Assembly: GCA_946479505.1 (NCBI GenBank)
Contig: CAMLGC010000007.1
Coordinates: forward strand, 1-64,000
Length of the DNA stretch: 64,000 bases
From: an uncultured Sphingomonadaceae bacterium
GTDB lineage: Bacteria > Pseudomonadota > Alphaproteobacteria > Sphingomonadales > Sphingomonadaceae
Direction of reading: 5' to 3'
Position numbers and translations under genes: made by a program. The notes beneath the pieces were generated by a model. That model was not told the origin of the DNA. It saw nothing but the letters and a program-made list of their open reading frames with translations, and made no database searches. Positions within the stretch are counted from its first letter, which is position 1. Each line of letters starts with the position of its first letter. Below are positions 35,375 through 44,061 of this stretch, piece after piece.

Positions 35375-36078
35375 TGGTCCGGGGTCATCGCGTTGGCGGC
35401 GGCGGGCGCGGCGGTGTTGGCGGGCGGCGGCGCTTGCGCGGCCGGCGGCGCGAAATTGATCGTGGTGCCCGCAGGCGAGGTTGTAAAGCGGGGCTGCGCG
35501 CCCGTCTGCGGCATCGCCCCGGAAGCGGGGGTCGCCGACGCGGCGGGCGTCGGCACCGGCGTCGCCGCGATCGCGCCGCCGGGCGCGACCACCGGCGCCG
35601 GCTCGGACTGGTCGAGATAGAGGAGCTCGTCGGCACCGCTTTTGGCGAGCACGACGTGATCGATCGCCACCGCCTTCAGCGTCACGCCGCCGGTGATCTC
35701 GTCGCCTACGGCATAGCTCGACTGGACCCCATCGGGGGTGGCGATAATTGCCGAGCCGAGCCCGGTCGCCTCGTTGATCCGCACACCGAATAGCGCGAGC
35801 GAAAGCGAGGTCACCGGCTGCGCCCCTTCATCGGCGACGGTACGGTAGAAGGGGTCGAAACGCGCGAACAGCGCCATGCGCGCGTCGGCGGGCAATACCA
35901 TCGCCTCGCGCGGTCGCCAGTCTCCGAACGGGCCGACCGGCGTTACGACCGTCCACACCAACCGGGCCAACGCGATCGCGAGCCCAATGAGAAGGAGCAC
36001 CTCGAGCCATGCGAGCGGGCCGCCGCGGGGCAGGCGCCGCAGCATCCGCTGAAAGCGTTCGGTCTGGTAGAGCCGCAT
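35371..36078 (-). CDS. gspC: Type II secretion inner-membrane protein C
   Basis: A 235-residue bitopic protein that links the inner-membrane platform to the GspD secretin. It has a cytoplasmic N-terminus, one transmembrane helix (about residues 25-44), a homology-region domain (about 90-150: LFGVRINEATGLGSAIIATPDG and SYAVGDEI) and a Pro/Ala-rich C-terminal tail. There is no PDZ or coiled-coil domain at the C-terminus, as in several alphaproteobacterial GspC proteins. It is the first gene of the operon and divergent from the sigma-factor gene. Confidence 0.9.
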   Translation of the reverse strand: MRLYQTERFQRMLRRLPRGGPLAWLEVLLLIGLAIALARLVWTVVTPVGPFGDWRPREAMVLPADARMALFARFDPFYRTVADEGAQPVTSLSLALFGVRINEATGLGSAIIATPDGVQSSYAVGDEITGGVTLKAVAIDHVVLAKSGADELLYLDQSEPAPVVAPGGAIAATPVPTPAASATPASGAMPQTGAQPRFTTSPAGTTINFAPPAAQAPPPANTAAPAAANAMTPDQ

Positions 36079-36208
36079 ACCTCCCCCGTTCGGAACGCCT
36101 CCCGCTCGCCAGCGCGAAGCGTGAACATCCGCTTGTTACAGCCGAATGCCTTGCCCACACCAGCAAAAGCAAGCCTGCTTCGCGCTGTTGTGGTTCCAGC
36201 ACCTCCAT

Positions 36209-36222
36209 GTACGCTCGCGTAC
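36209..36222. promoter_or_regulatory. Palindrome in the gspC/sigma-factor divergent region (copy 2)
   Basis: GTACGCTCGCGTAC, extended by T and A to six-base arms (36208-36223), lies about 130 nt upstream of gspC and about 60 nt upstream of the sigma-factor start. It matches the palindrome at 23562-23575 at 12 of 14 positions, differing only at the two central bases. Confidence 0.45.
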
Positions 36223-36283
36223 ACTCGCCGGATGCGCCGGGGCGCAGGAGCGGATTGCCGCGAAGCCGCCGACGCGGTACGCA

Positions 36284-36871
36284 ATGCGGGTGACAGTGCC
36301 TCCGCCCGACCTTGCGAGCTCGCCCCGCGCGCAATTGATCGAGGCGCTGGTTTCGACCGGCGAGCAGGATCGGGAGGCATTCGCCCGCGTCTATACGATG
36401 ACCTCGGCAAAGCTGTTCGGCATCTGCCTTCGTATCTGTAGGGACCGACAGGCCGCCGAGGATGTGTTGCAGGACGTGTATCTTTCGATCTGGAGACGTG
36501 CGGCCGGGTACGAACCCGGACGATCGAGCCCGATCACCTGGCTCGCCACGATCGCGCGCAACCGCGCCATCGATTGGAAACGCGCCAATCGTCACCATGA
36601 AGCCGCGGCGCCCGCCGATGAAGCACCCGAGCCCGTCGACGAGGCCCCGCTCGCGAGCCATGTGATGATGCAGGCGGAAACCTCGGGCCATTTGCGCCAC
36701 TGCCTCGATGGACTCGAATCGCGCCAGCGCGATGCGATCAGCACCGCCTTCTTCGAAGGCCTGAGCTATGCCGAGCTCGCCGAACGGCGGTCGGTCCCGC
36801 TTGGCACGATGAAGAGCTGGATTCGACGCGGGCTGATGCGGTTGAAGGAGTGCCTCGGCGATGCCCGGTGA
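36284..36871 (+). CDS. ECF-type RNA polymerase sigma factor
   Basis: A 195-residue extracytoplasmic-function sigma factor. Region 2 runs over about residues 30-100 (FARVYTMTSAKLFGICLRIC, EDVLQDVYLSIW, TWLATIARNRAID) and region 4 over about 140-190 (LESRQRDAISTAFFEGLSYAEL, VPLGTMKSWIRRGLMRLK). The following gene encodes an RskA-like anti-sigma factor that overlaps it by 11 bases, the usual regulatory pair. The ATG at 36284 is chosen by family length; no strong ribosome-binding site is visible and a GTG at 36290 is possible. It is divergent from the T2SS operon. Confidence 0.9.
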   Translation: MRVTVPPPDLASSPRAQLIEALVSTGEQDREAFARVYTMTSAKLFGICLRICRDRQAAEDVLQDVYLSIWRRAAGYEPGRSSPITWLATIARNRAIDWKRANRHHEAAAPADEAPEPVDEAPLASHVMMQAETSGHLRHCLDGLESRQRDAISTAFFEGLSYAELAERRSVPLGTMKSWIRRGLMRLKECLGDAR

Positions 36872-37550
36872 GCACGACGAGATCGACGTCGCCGCCGCCG
36901 AGCTCGCGCTCGGCCTGCTCGACGGCGCCGAGCGTGCCGCGGCGCTGCGTCGCGTGCTCGCCTCGCCGGATTTTGCCGCCGAGGTTGCCGGCTGGCGCGA
37001 GAGCTTTGCCGAACTGTATGTCGACGCACCCGAGGTCGTGCCGCCCGAAGGATTCTTCGCACGAATCGAAGCCGCGCTCGATCGACCGACGCCGCGCGTG
37101 TCGCGCATCTGGCCGATCGCAACCGCCGCGTCGGCGATCGCCGCCGCGTGTGCGATCGCGCTGCTGATGCTCCGTCCGGTGATCGAACGGCCGGTGCCGG
37201 TACCGGTGGCGACGACCGCACCCGTGCCGCTCGTCGCCGCGATCACGCCGCCCGAGGGCGCGGCCCTGGTCGCGGTGTACGACAGAGACTCCGCGGCGCT
37301 GCGCATCACCGGCGCCGATCTCGCGCCGCCCGAGCGAAGCGCCGAGCTCTGGGCGATCGGCGGCGACGGCGTGCCGCACGCGCTCGGGCTGCTCGAGGGC
37401 AAGGGCACGGTGCTCGTCATCGCGACGGACGATCGTGGCCGGCTGACGGCGGGCGCCACCCTTGCGGTGTCGATCGAGCCGATCGGCGGCTCGCCGACCG
37501 GCAAGCCGACCGGCCCGGTCGTCGCGACCGGCGCGCTCGAATTGATTTGA
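36861..37550 (+). CDS. RskA-like membrane anti-sigma factor
   Basis: A 229-residue bitopic protein predicted to hold the upstream sigma factor inactive. An N-terminal cytoplasmic helical region (about residues 1-70; AAAELALGLLDGAE matches the anti-sigma domain start) is followed by one transmembrane helix (about 83-104) and a periplasmic RskA C-terminal domain (LVAVYDRDSAALRITG, SAELWAIGGDGVPHALGLL). A classic ZAS H-x3-C-x2-C motif is absent, as in RskA. Release would need proteolysis or conformational change on an envelope signal, by family analogy. Confidence 0.9.
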   Translation: MPGEHDEIDVAAAELALGLLDGAERAAALRRVLASPDFAAEVAGWRESFAELYVDAPEVVPPEGFFARIEAALDRPTPRVSRIWPIATAASAIAAACAIALLMLRPVIERPVPVPVATTAPVPLVAAITPPEGAALVAVYDRDSAALRITGADLAPPERSAELWAIGGDGVPHALGLLEGKGTVLVIATDDRGRLTAGATLAVSIEPIGGSPTGKPTGPVVATGALELI

Positions 37551-37659
37551 TCTCCGCCGCCGCCGGGTCGTTCGCTGTCGCCGCGATCGCATGCGGTGCC
37601 GCGGACAGATGCCTGAAATCAGACGCTCGCTTGCATCGGCGGGGCCGCGTAGGCACAAC

Positions 37660-39174
37660 ATGACATGGTGCAGCGGGATTCTCGATAAAACTCTGATGCT
37701 AAAGGCGCTTCAGCCCATCCTCGAAACCGCGCTGGACGCTGTTGTCGCGATACGGACGGACGGGACGGTCGCCGCCTGGAACAATCTGGCGGAGCAGATT
37801 TTCGGGTGGCGCGAAGACCAGGTCGTCGGCGCGCCACTCGTCGATCTGATCATTCCTGCCCGGCATCGCGAAGCGCATTGCGCCGGCCTTGCGCGCTATA
37901 TTCGAACCGGCGAGGCGAAAATCCTGAATCGCCGGATCGAAATTTCGGCAGTCGATCGCGCCGGGCGCGAATTTCCCGTCGAGCTGTCGATCACCACATC
38001 ATCGTTCGACGGCGAAATCCTGTTCGTCGGTTTTCTTCGAGACATCACGGCACGGCGGGAAGCGGAAGCGCGGCTTCAGCGGCAGGCGCGCGAGGCCCGG
38101 CTGCTGTTCGACGTGACGAGCCTGGCAGCCGTGACCCATTCGTTCGAGGATGCGCTTCGCGCCGGTCTCGAGGCGATCTGCAAGCTGACGGCGTGGCCGC
38201 TGGGGCACGCGCTCCTGCTGGTCGGCAACGAGCTGGTCTCGACCTCGGTCTGGCACGACGAGACCGAGGGCGCCGCCGCCGCGCTCCGCAGTGCGACCGA
38301 GCGGATCAGGTTCACCTCGGGCGTGGGTCTGCCCGGGATGGTGCTCGAAACCGAACAACCGGTCTGGGTTGCAGAGGCGGAGGTCGAGCCGCATTTCCCC
38401 CGCAAGGGTCTCGGTCTGGGCGCCGCGTTCGGCTTTCCCGTCACGAGCGAGGGCCGGATCATCGCGGTGCTGGAGTTCTTCACCTACGACAAGGTTCGGC
38501 CCGACGCCGATTTGATGCTGATTGTGCGAACGCTGGGCGAGCAGGTCGGCCGCGTCCTCGAACGCAAGCGAACCGAAGAGCATCAGGAACTGCTGATCGG
38601 CGAGCTCAACCACCGCGTGAAGAACATGCTCGCGATCGTGCAGAGCCTGGCGGCGCAGACGTTCAAGGGGGCCGCGCCGCCGACGGTCCGACGCGCGTTC
38701 GACAGCCGGCTTGCGGCGTTGGCGGCCTCGCACGACGTGCTCACCGCGGAGAATTGGGAGTCGGCGTCGATCCGTGAAATCGTCGGCAAGGCGGCCTTGG
38801 GATGCGGGGCCGACGGCGACCGGACGCGGCTCGAAGGACCCGACGTTCGGCTCGATCCGAGAACCGCCGTGTCGCTCTCCCTCGCGCTGCACGAGCTCTG
38901 CACGAACGCGGTCAAATACGGCGCCTTTTTGAACGACAGCGGGACCGTCACGATCTCCTGGGAGATTTTGGGCAGCGCGGGTGTCGGGCTTCGGCTGATC
39001 TGGGAGGAGCACGGCGGCCCGCCGGTGGCGCCTCCGAAGTCGCGCGGCTTCGGCAGCAGGATGATCGAACGCGCGCTGGCGGGCGAACTCGGCGGAACCG
39101 CGCGGCTCGAATTCCTGCCCGGAGGGGTGCGGTGCGTGCTGGAAGTGCCCTTGGCGGGCGAAAGTCGCAACTGA
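37660..39174 (+). CDS. PAS-GAF histidine kinase of the HWE family
   Basis: A 504-residue soluble histidine kinase: PAS (about residues 14-135, NNLAEQIFGWREDQVVG), GAF (about 150-300) and an HWE-type transmitter with phosphoacceptor His318 (ELNHRVKNMLAIVQSLA) and the ATPase box LHELCTNAVKYGAF. HWE kinases often act in general-stress or light signalling of alphaproteobacteria. No cysteine-containing LOV core (NCRFLQ) is seen in the PAS domain, so blue-light sensing is not indicated. The start is uncertain: ATG at 37660 or 37696, neither with a good ribosome-binding site. No response regulator is adjacent. Confidence 0.9.
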   Translation: MTWCSGILDKTLMLKALQPILETALDAVVAIRTDGTVAAWNNLAEQIFGWREDQVVGAPLVDLIIPARHREAHCAGLARYIRTGEAKILNRRIEISAVDRAGREFPVELSITTSSFDGEILFVGFLRDITARREAEARLQRQAREARLLFDVTSLAAVTHSFEDALRAGLEAICKLTAWPLGHALLLVGNELVSTSVWHDETEGAAAALRSATERIRFTSGVGLPGMVLETEQPVWVAEAEVEPHFPRKGLGLGAAFGFPVTSEGRIIAVLEFFTYDKVRPDADLMLIVRTLGEQVGRVLERKRTEEHQELLIGELNHRVKNMLAIVQSLAAQTFKGAAPPTVRRAFDSRLAALAASHDVLTAENWESASIREIVGKAALGCGADGDRTRLEGPDVRLDPRTAVSLSLALHELCTNAVKYGAFLNDSGTVTISWEILGSAGVGLRLIWEEHGGPPVAPPKSRGFGSRMIERALAGELGGTARLEFLPGGVRCVLEVPLAGESRN

Positions 39175-39216
39175 GAAACTTGCCGAAGAACGGTGGCGGA
39201 CGCACGAGGGTCCGAC

Positions 39217-39612
39217 CTACGAAGACAGCACCGCGATGGCCTGGATTTCGATTTTGGCGCGGTGCTCGACCAGGCGCCGCACTTCGACCACGGCCATTGC
39301 CGGAAAGTGGCGGCCGATGACCTCGCGCCAGGCGTGGCCGATCGGTTTCAGCGATGCAGCATAATCGTCGAGATCGGTAAGGAACCAGGTCATCGACACG
39401 AGGTCCGTCGGCGCCCCGCCTGCCTCGGCGAGGACGGCGACGATGTTCTCGAGCGTCTGGCGGGTCTGGCCGGCGAGGTCGTCGGTCTCGAACACCTGCG
39501 CCGCGTTCCAGCCGATCTGGCCGCCGAGGAAGACCGTGCGCCCTTCGGCGGCGACGCCGTTGGCATAGCCGATCGCCGGCGCCCAGCCGGGCGGGTGCAG
39601 GACGTCATGCAT
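39217..39612 (-). CDS. Rid-family (YjgF/YER057c/UK114) protein of the anthranilate operon
   Basis: A 131-residue Rid-family trimer-forming protein (LGGQIGWN, then QTLENIVAVLAEAG and KIEIQAIAV). Rid proteins hydrolyse reactive enamines and imines. As the last gene of the 2-aminobenzoyl-CoA operon it could help release ammonia from the amino-oxocyclohexene-carbonyl-CoA intermediate. However, the arginine essential in RidA (Arg105, in PARS-C-VEV) aligns with Met106 here (PAMAVVEV), so it is not a canonical RidA and its chemistry must differ or it binds another ligand. It overlaps the thioesterase gene by eight bases. Confidence 0.9.
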   Translation of the reverse strand: MHDVLHPPGWAPAIGYANGVAAEGRTVFLGGQIGWNAAQVFETDDLAGQTRQTLENIVAVLAEAGGAPTDLVSMTWFLTDLDDYAASLKPIGHAWREVIGRHFPAMAVVEVRRLVEHRAKIEIQAIAVLSS

Positions 39613-40021
39613 GGTCGGGCTCCTGGTAGCGCGACAGCGCCGCGCGGATATCGTCGGGCCACGGCGCCGGCCGGTGCGTGTCGATCGTCGCGGCGACGAG
39701 CCGCTGATCGGCGCGCCACAGCAATTCGGTCGAGGACACCTCGTGCGCCAGATCGAGCGAGCTGCGGCCGATCCGGGCGACGGTGCAGCGAAAGGTGAGC
39801 ACGTCTCCTTCGAAACCCGGTTTGCTGAAGGTCGCGTCGAGCCGGACGGTCGGCGTGGTGAGGTTGCGCTCGCGCGCGAGGCGCGGCCATGGCCAGCCGA
39901 TGGCTGCGAACAGGTCTTCGGTCACGCCGACCAGCATGTTCATATAGGACGGGAAATAGGCGATGCCCGAGGGATCGCAGTCGCCGAAGCGCAGCGGGCG
40001 AGTGGTTTCGAACGCGGTCAT
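39605..40021 (-). CDS. Acyl-CoA thioesterase, 4-hydroxybenzoyl-CoA thioesterase type
   Basis: A 138-residue hotdog-fold thioesterase with the active-site motif FGDCDPSGIAYFPSY (Asp14/Asp16 region), as in 4-hydroxybenzoyl-CoA thioesterases. In aerobic CoA-ester pathways such enzymes free CoA from dead-end or over-accumulated aromatic CoA esters. The start at 40021 overlaps the ligase stop (ATGA), and its end overlaps the Rid gene by eight bases. Confidence 0.92.
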   Translation of the reverse strand: MTAFETTRPLRFGDCDPSGIAYFPSYMNMLVGVTEDLFAAIGWPWPRLARERNLTTPTVRLDATFSKPGFEGDVLTFRCTVARIGRSSLDLAHEVSSTELLWRADQRLVAATIDTHRPAPWPDDIRAALSRYQEPDHA

Positions 40022-41640
40022 CCACGTTCTTCCCGCAAGCGGAAGCGCTGAATCTTGCCCGTCGCGGTCTTGGGAAGCGCGGTGACGAAGCGGATCGAGC
40101 GCGGGTATTTGTATGGCGCGATCGCCGCCTTGACGTGATCCTGAAGGCGCTTCGCCATCAGTGTGTCGCCCGCGCAGCCGCCGACGAGCACCACATACGC
40201 CTCGACGATCTGCCCACGCGCTTCGTCGGGGGCGCCGATCACCGCGCATTCGGCCACCTCCGGATGCGCCAGCAGCGCCGCTTCGACCTCGGGGCCGGCG
40301 ATGTTGTAGCCCGACGAGACGATCATGTCGTCCGAGCGCGCGGCGAAGTGGAAGCGGCCGTCCTCATCCTGCCAGAAGCTGTCACCGGTCAGGTTCCAGC
40401 CGCCGCGGACATAGGTGCGCTGGCGCGCGTCGGCGAGATAGCGACAGCCGGTCGGCCCACGCACCGCGAGCGCGCCAATTTCGCCGCGGGGCAGTTCGAC
40501 CATGTCGGCGTCGACGATCCGTGCCTCGTAGCCGTCGACCGCGCGGCCGGTGCAGGCCGGGGTACGATCGTCGGGACGGTTGGTGACGAAGATGTGCAGC
40601 ATCTCGGTCGAGCCGATCCCGTCGAGGATGGGCTTGTCGGTCTTGCGCGTCCATTCCTCGTAAACCGGGGCTGGCAAGGTCTCGCCTGCCGAGACCGCGA
40701 GGCGCAGCGACGAGAGGTCGGCGCCCTCTTCCATCGCCGCGAGCATCGCGCGATACGCGGTCGGCGCGGTGAAGCTGATCGTCGCGCGGTGCTGTTCGAT
40801 CAGCTCGACCATGTTGGCCGGCGAGGCCTGTTCAAGCAGTGCCGCCGCCGCGCCGAAACGCAAGGGAAAGATCGCCAGTCCGCCGAGCCCGAAGGTGAAG
40901 GCGAGCGGCGGCGAGCCGACGAACACGTCGTCGGGGGTGACGCCGAGCACTTCCCTGGCATAGCCGTCGGCGATGATGAGCAGGTCGCGGTGGAAGTGCA
41001 TCGTCGCCTTGGGCTCGCCGGTGGTGCCCGAGGTGAAGCCGAGCAGCGCGACGTCGTCGCGGCCGGTCGCCGCCGCGTCGAAGCGCACCGGTTTGCCGAG
41101 CGCGACGCGATCGAGCTCTGCGTCGTGGTTGGCGGTGCCGTCGAAGCCGATCACCTGTTTGAGGAACCGGTTGTCCTTGGCGCACGCGATCATCTCGTCG
41201 AGGATGCGCGTGTCGCATAAGGCGAGGCCGATCTCGGCCTTGTCGACGATCTTGGCGAGCTCGCCGGCGCGGAGCATCGGCATGGTGTTGACGACCACCG
41301 CGCCGGCCTTGGTCGCGGCGAGCCAGCAAGCCACCATCGCGGGGTTGTTGGGCGCACGGATCAGCACGCGGTTGCCCGGCCGCACGCCATAGTCCTCGAC
41401 CAGCGCATGGGCGATGCGGTTCGACCAGTCGGCGAGCTCCTTGTAGGTACGCAACCGCCCGTTGCCGATCAGCGCGGTGCGGTCGCCCACGCCGCGCTCG
41501 ACCAGCGCATCGCACAGCTCGACCCCGGCATTGAGCCGCTCGGGATAGTCGAAGCCATCGAGCAGAAGGTCGGGCCATTCGTCCAGCGGCGGCAGATTAT
41601 CTCGAGTGAAAGTGTCGACATGCCCGCTCGGTCCCAGCAT
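40018..41640 (-). CDS. Aryl-CoA ligase, probably 2-aminobenzoate-CoA ligase
   Basis: A 540-residue member of the adenylate-forming enzymes. It shows the P-loop TSGTTGEPKAT, the GIGSTEMLHIF (motif A5) and YNIAGPEVE segments, and the C-terminal PKTATGKIQR with the catalytic lysine. Overall it resembles benzoate/2-aminobenzoate-CoA ligases. The neighbouring 2-aminobenzoyl-CoA monooxygenase/reductase gene makes anthranilate the most likely substrate; sequence alone does not exclude benzoate or salicylate. The ATG shares one base with the acyl-CoA dehydrogenase stop (TGATG). Confidence 0.93.
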   Translation of the reverse strand: MLGPSGHVDTFTRDNLPPLDEWPDLLLDGFDYPERLNAGVELCDALVERGVGDRTALIGNGRLRTYKELADWSNRIAHALVEDYGVRPGNRVLIRAPNNPAMVACWLAATKAGAVVVNTMPMLRAGELAKIVDKAEIGLALCDTRILDEMIACAKDNRFLKQVIGFDGTANHDAELDRVALGKPVRFDAAATGRDDVALLGFTSGTTGEPKATMHFHRDLLIIADGYAREVLGVTPDDVFVGSPPLAFTFGLGGLAIFPLRFGAAAALLEQASPANMVELIEQHRATISFTAPTAYRAMLAAMEEGADLSSLRLAVSAGETLPAPVYEEWTRKTDKPILDGIGSTEMLHIFVTNRPDDRTPACTGRAVDGYEARIVDADMVELPRGEIGALAVRGPTGCRYLADARQRTYVRGGWNLTGDSFWQDEDGRFHFAARSDDMIVSSGYNIAGPEVEAALLAHPEVAECAVIGAPDEARGQIVEAYVVLVGGCAGDTLMAKRLQDHVKAAIAPYKYPRSIRFVTALPKTATGKIQRFRLREERG

Positions 41641-42782
41641 CAGCGTGTCCCCATCACTTGGCGCGCGATCACCACTTTCTGGACGTCGGAGGCGCCCTCG
41701 TAGATGCGCAATGCCCTGATCTCGCGATAGAGCCGCTCGACGATATGCCCGCGACGCACGCCGTCGCCGCCATGGAGCTGCACGGCAGCGTCGATCACCG
41801 CCTGCGCGCGATCGGTGGCGTAGAGCTTGGCCATCGCCGCCTCGCGAGTGACGCGGGGCGCGCCGCCGTCCTTGGCCCAGGCGGCGCGATAGACGAGCAG
41901 GGCGGCGGCATCGACGTCGAGCGCCATGTCGGCGATGTGACCCTGCACCATCTGCAAGTCGCCGAGCGGCGCGCCGAACAGGCGGCGGTCGGCGGCGCGG
42001 GCAATGCTCTCATCGAGCGCGCGCCGCGCAAAGCCGAGCGCCGCGGCGCCGACGGTCGAGCGGAACACGTCGAGCGTCGCCATCGCGATGCGGAAGCCCG
42101 CGCCCGGCGCGCCAATCATCGCCGAGGCGGGCACGCGGACGTTGTCGAAGCGCAACCGGGCGAGGGGGTGCGGCGCGATCACCTCGAGCCGCTCGGCGAT
42201 GCTCAGGCCGGGCATGTCGGCGGGGACGAGGAAGGCGGAGAGCCCCTTGGCGCCGGGTGCCTCGCCGGTCCGGGCGAAGACGGTATAGAGATCGGCGATT
42301 CCGCCGTTCGAGATCCACGTCTTCTCGCCCGACAGCACGTAATCATCTCCGTCGCGCCGGGCGGTCATCGCCATGTCGGCGACATCACTGCCCGATTGCG
42401 GTTCGCTGAGCGCGAAGGCGGCAATCGCCGCGCCGCGCCGGGTGCGCTCCAGCCATTGCCGCTGCTCGGCACTGCCGAACAGGCTGATCGCCCCGGTGCC
42501 GAGCCCCTGCATCGCGAAGACAAAATCGGCGAGCCCGTCATGCCTCGCCAGCGTCTCGCGCGCGAGGCACAAGGTGCGGACATCGAGCGGACTCTCGCCG
42601 TCGCTCGTGGTCGGCAACAGCCATCCGGCCGCGCCGAGCATCGCGACCAGCGCGCGGCACGCTTCATCGACATCGTCATGCGCCACCGGCAGGTTGGCGG
42701 CACACCACGCCTCCAACGCCTCGGCGAATTCGCGGTGGCGATCCTCGAAAAAGGGCCAGGTGAGGAAGCTGGTGTCGGCCAT
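41640..42782 (-). CDS. Acyl-CoA dehydrogenase
   Basis: A 380-residue FAD-dependent acyl-CoA dehydrogenase with [15 protein letters not shown] and [16 protein letters not shown]-binding segments, [19 protein letters not shown] and the C-terminal [10 protein letters not shown] carrying the catalytic-base Glu region. Within this operon it probably oxidises a ring-opened or dearomatised CoA ester in the beta-oxidation-like lower part of the pathway. The ATG at 42782 shares one base with the enoyl-CoA hydratase stop (TGATG); the longer open frame upstream is the shadow of that gene. Confidence 0.93.
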   Translation of the reverse strand: MADTSFLTWPFFEDRHREFAEALEAWCAANLPVAHDDVDEACRALVAMLGAAGWLLPTTSDGESPLDVRTLCLARETLARHDGLADFVFAMQGLGTGAISLFGSAEQRQWLERTRRGAAIAAFALSEPQSGSDVADMAMTARRDGDDYVLSGEKTWISNGGIADLYTVFARTGEAPGAKGLSAFLVPADMPGLSIAERLEVIAPHPLARLRFDNVRVPASAMIGAPGAGFRIAMATLDVFRSTVGAAALGFARRALDESIARAADRRLFGAPLGDLQMVQGHIADMALDVDAAALLVYRAAWAKDGGAPRVTREAAMAKLYATDRAQAVIDAAVQLHGGDGVRRGHIVERLYREIRALRIYEGASDVQKVVIARQVMGTR

Positions 42783-43594
42783 CAATCGCCCTCGAACACC
42801 GGCTTGTCCTTGGCGACGAAGGCGCGATAGGCGCGTTCGAAATCGCGCGTCTGCATGCACAGCGCCTGCGCCTGCGCCTCGGCCTCGATCGCCTGATCGA
42901 GCCCCATCGACCATTCCTGATTGAGCTGGGTCTTGGTGATTCCGTGCGCGAAGGTCGGCCCCTCGGCGATACGCTGCGCCAACGCGATCGCCTCGGCTTC
43001 GAGCGCGTCCGCCTCGACCAGCCGGTTGTAGAAGCCCCAGCGTTCGCCCTCCTCGGCCGACATCGTGCGGCCGGTGTAGAGCAGCTCCGCCGCCCGGCCC
43101 TGGCCGATGATCCGCGGCAGGATCGCACACGCCCCCATGTCGCACCCGGCGAGCCCGACGCGGGTGAACAGGAACGCGGTCTTCGCCGCCGGCGTCGCCA
43201 GCCGAATGTCCGAGGCCATCGCCATGATCGCGCCTGCGCCGACCGCGACGCCATCGACCGTCGCGACGATCGGCTTGCCGCAATGGAGCATCGCCTTGAC
43301 CAGATCGCCGGTCATCCGAGTGAAACGCAGCAGTCTCTTCATGTCCATCGCCACCAACGGTCCGATGATGTCATGAACATCGCCGCCCGAGCAGAAATTG
43401 CCGCCGTTGGGGAGCAGCACGACCGCATCGACATCGTCGGCATCGGCGAGCGCGCGGAAGGTGTCGCGCAGCTCGGCATAAGAGTCGAAAGTCAGCGGGT
43501 TCTTGCGCTCGGGCCGGGCGAGCCGGATGCATGCGACACTGCCCGCCATCGACCAGTGGAAATATTCGGGCGTCAACCCCGCCATCGCGCTCAT
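42782..43594 (-). CDS. Enoyl-CoA hydratase/isomerase family protein
   Basis: A 270-residue crotonase-fold enzyme. The CoA-binding/oxyanion-hole segments are [14 protein letters not shown] and [19 protein letters not shown], with GLAGCDMGA in the catalytic-Glu region. It resembles the enoyl-CoA hydratase-like members of 2-aminobenzoyl-CoA gene clusters, thought to act on the ring-derived intermediate. The start at 43594 overlaps the MarR stop (ATGA). Confidence 0.92.
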   Translation of the reverse strand: MSAMAGLTPEYFHWSMAGSVACIRLARPERKNPLTFDSYAELRDTFRALADADDVDAVVLLPNGGNFCSGGDVHDIIGPLVAMDMKRLLRFTRMTGDLVKAMLHCGKPIVATVDGVAVGAGAIMAMASDIRLATPAAKTAFLFTRVGLAGCDMGACAILPRIIGQGRAAELLYTGRTMSAEEGERWGFYNRLVEADALEAEAIALAQRIAEGPTFAHGITKTQLNQEWSMGLDQAIEAEAQAQALCMQTRDFERAYRAFVAKDKPVFEGD

Positions 43595-44061
43595 GCACCG
43601 TCCTCCCATGTGCTGCGGAACATCGCCAGCGTGTCGGCGACCGTCTCGGCATCGGCAGGCGCGATGCCGCCGAGCAATTCGTCGATCCACTCGGCATGCG
43701 CGTCGGCCATCGCTGCGAATGCCTCGCGCCCTGCCGCCGTCAGTTGGACGACCGAGGCGCGGCGGTCGCCCTCGCGCGCGGCGCGGATGACGAGGTCGTC
43801 GGCGACCAATCGGTCGACGATCCCGGTGACGTTGCCGTTCGACACCAGCAGGAAGCGCGACAGCTCGCTCATCATCATGCCGCCGGGCGCGCGCCACAGC
43901 GCCGCCATCACGTCGAAACGCGGCAGTGTCGTATCGAAGTTCGTCTTGAGCCGCTCGCGCAGCTCGCTTTCGACCGAGCGCGACAGCCGCAGCAGCCGGA
44001 CCCACAACCGAAGCCGTGCCTTGTCATCGGCGGCGACGCGGGCGAGCGGCGCGCTCACCAT
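43591..44061 (-). CDS. MarR-family transcription regulator
   Basis: A 156-residue winged-helix regulator with the MarR layout: [20 protein letters not shown] dimer helix, recognition helix region [20 protein letters not shown] and wing [13 protein letters not shown]. Located inside the catabolic operon, it probably represses it until an aromatic acid or CoA ester binds, as for other aromatic-acid MarR proteins (inference). The ATG at 44061 overlaps the SDR gene by seven bases; a GTG at 44058 would give the GTGA form of overlap. Confidence 0.92.
   Translation of the reverse strand: MVSAPLARVAADDKARLRLWVRLLRLSRSVESELRERLKTNFDTTLPRFDVMAALWRAPGGMMMSELSRFLLVSNGNVTGIVDRLVADDLVIRAAREGDRRASVVQLTAAGREAFAAMADAHAEWIDELLGGIAPADAETVADTLAMFRSTWEDGA

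Noticed and set aside
37660..39174. HWE kinase as a LOV blue-light sensor
   Set aside because: The PAS domain lacks the flavin-binding NCRFLQ motif and its reactive cysteine.
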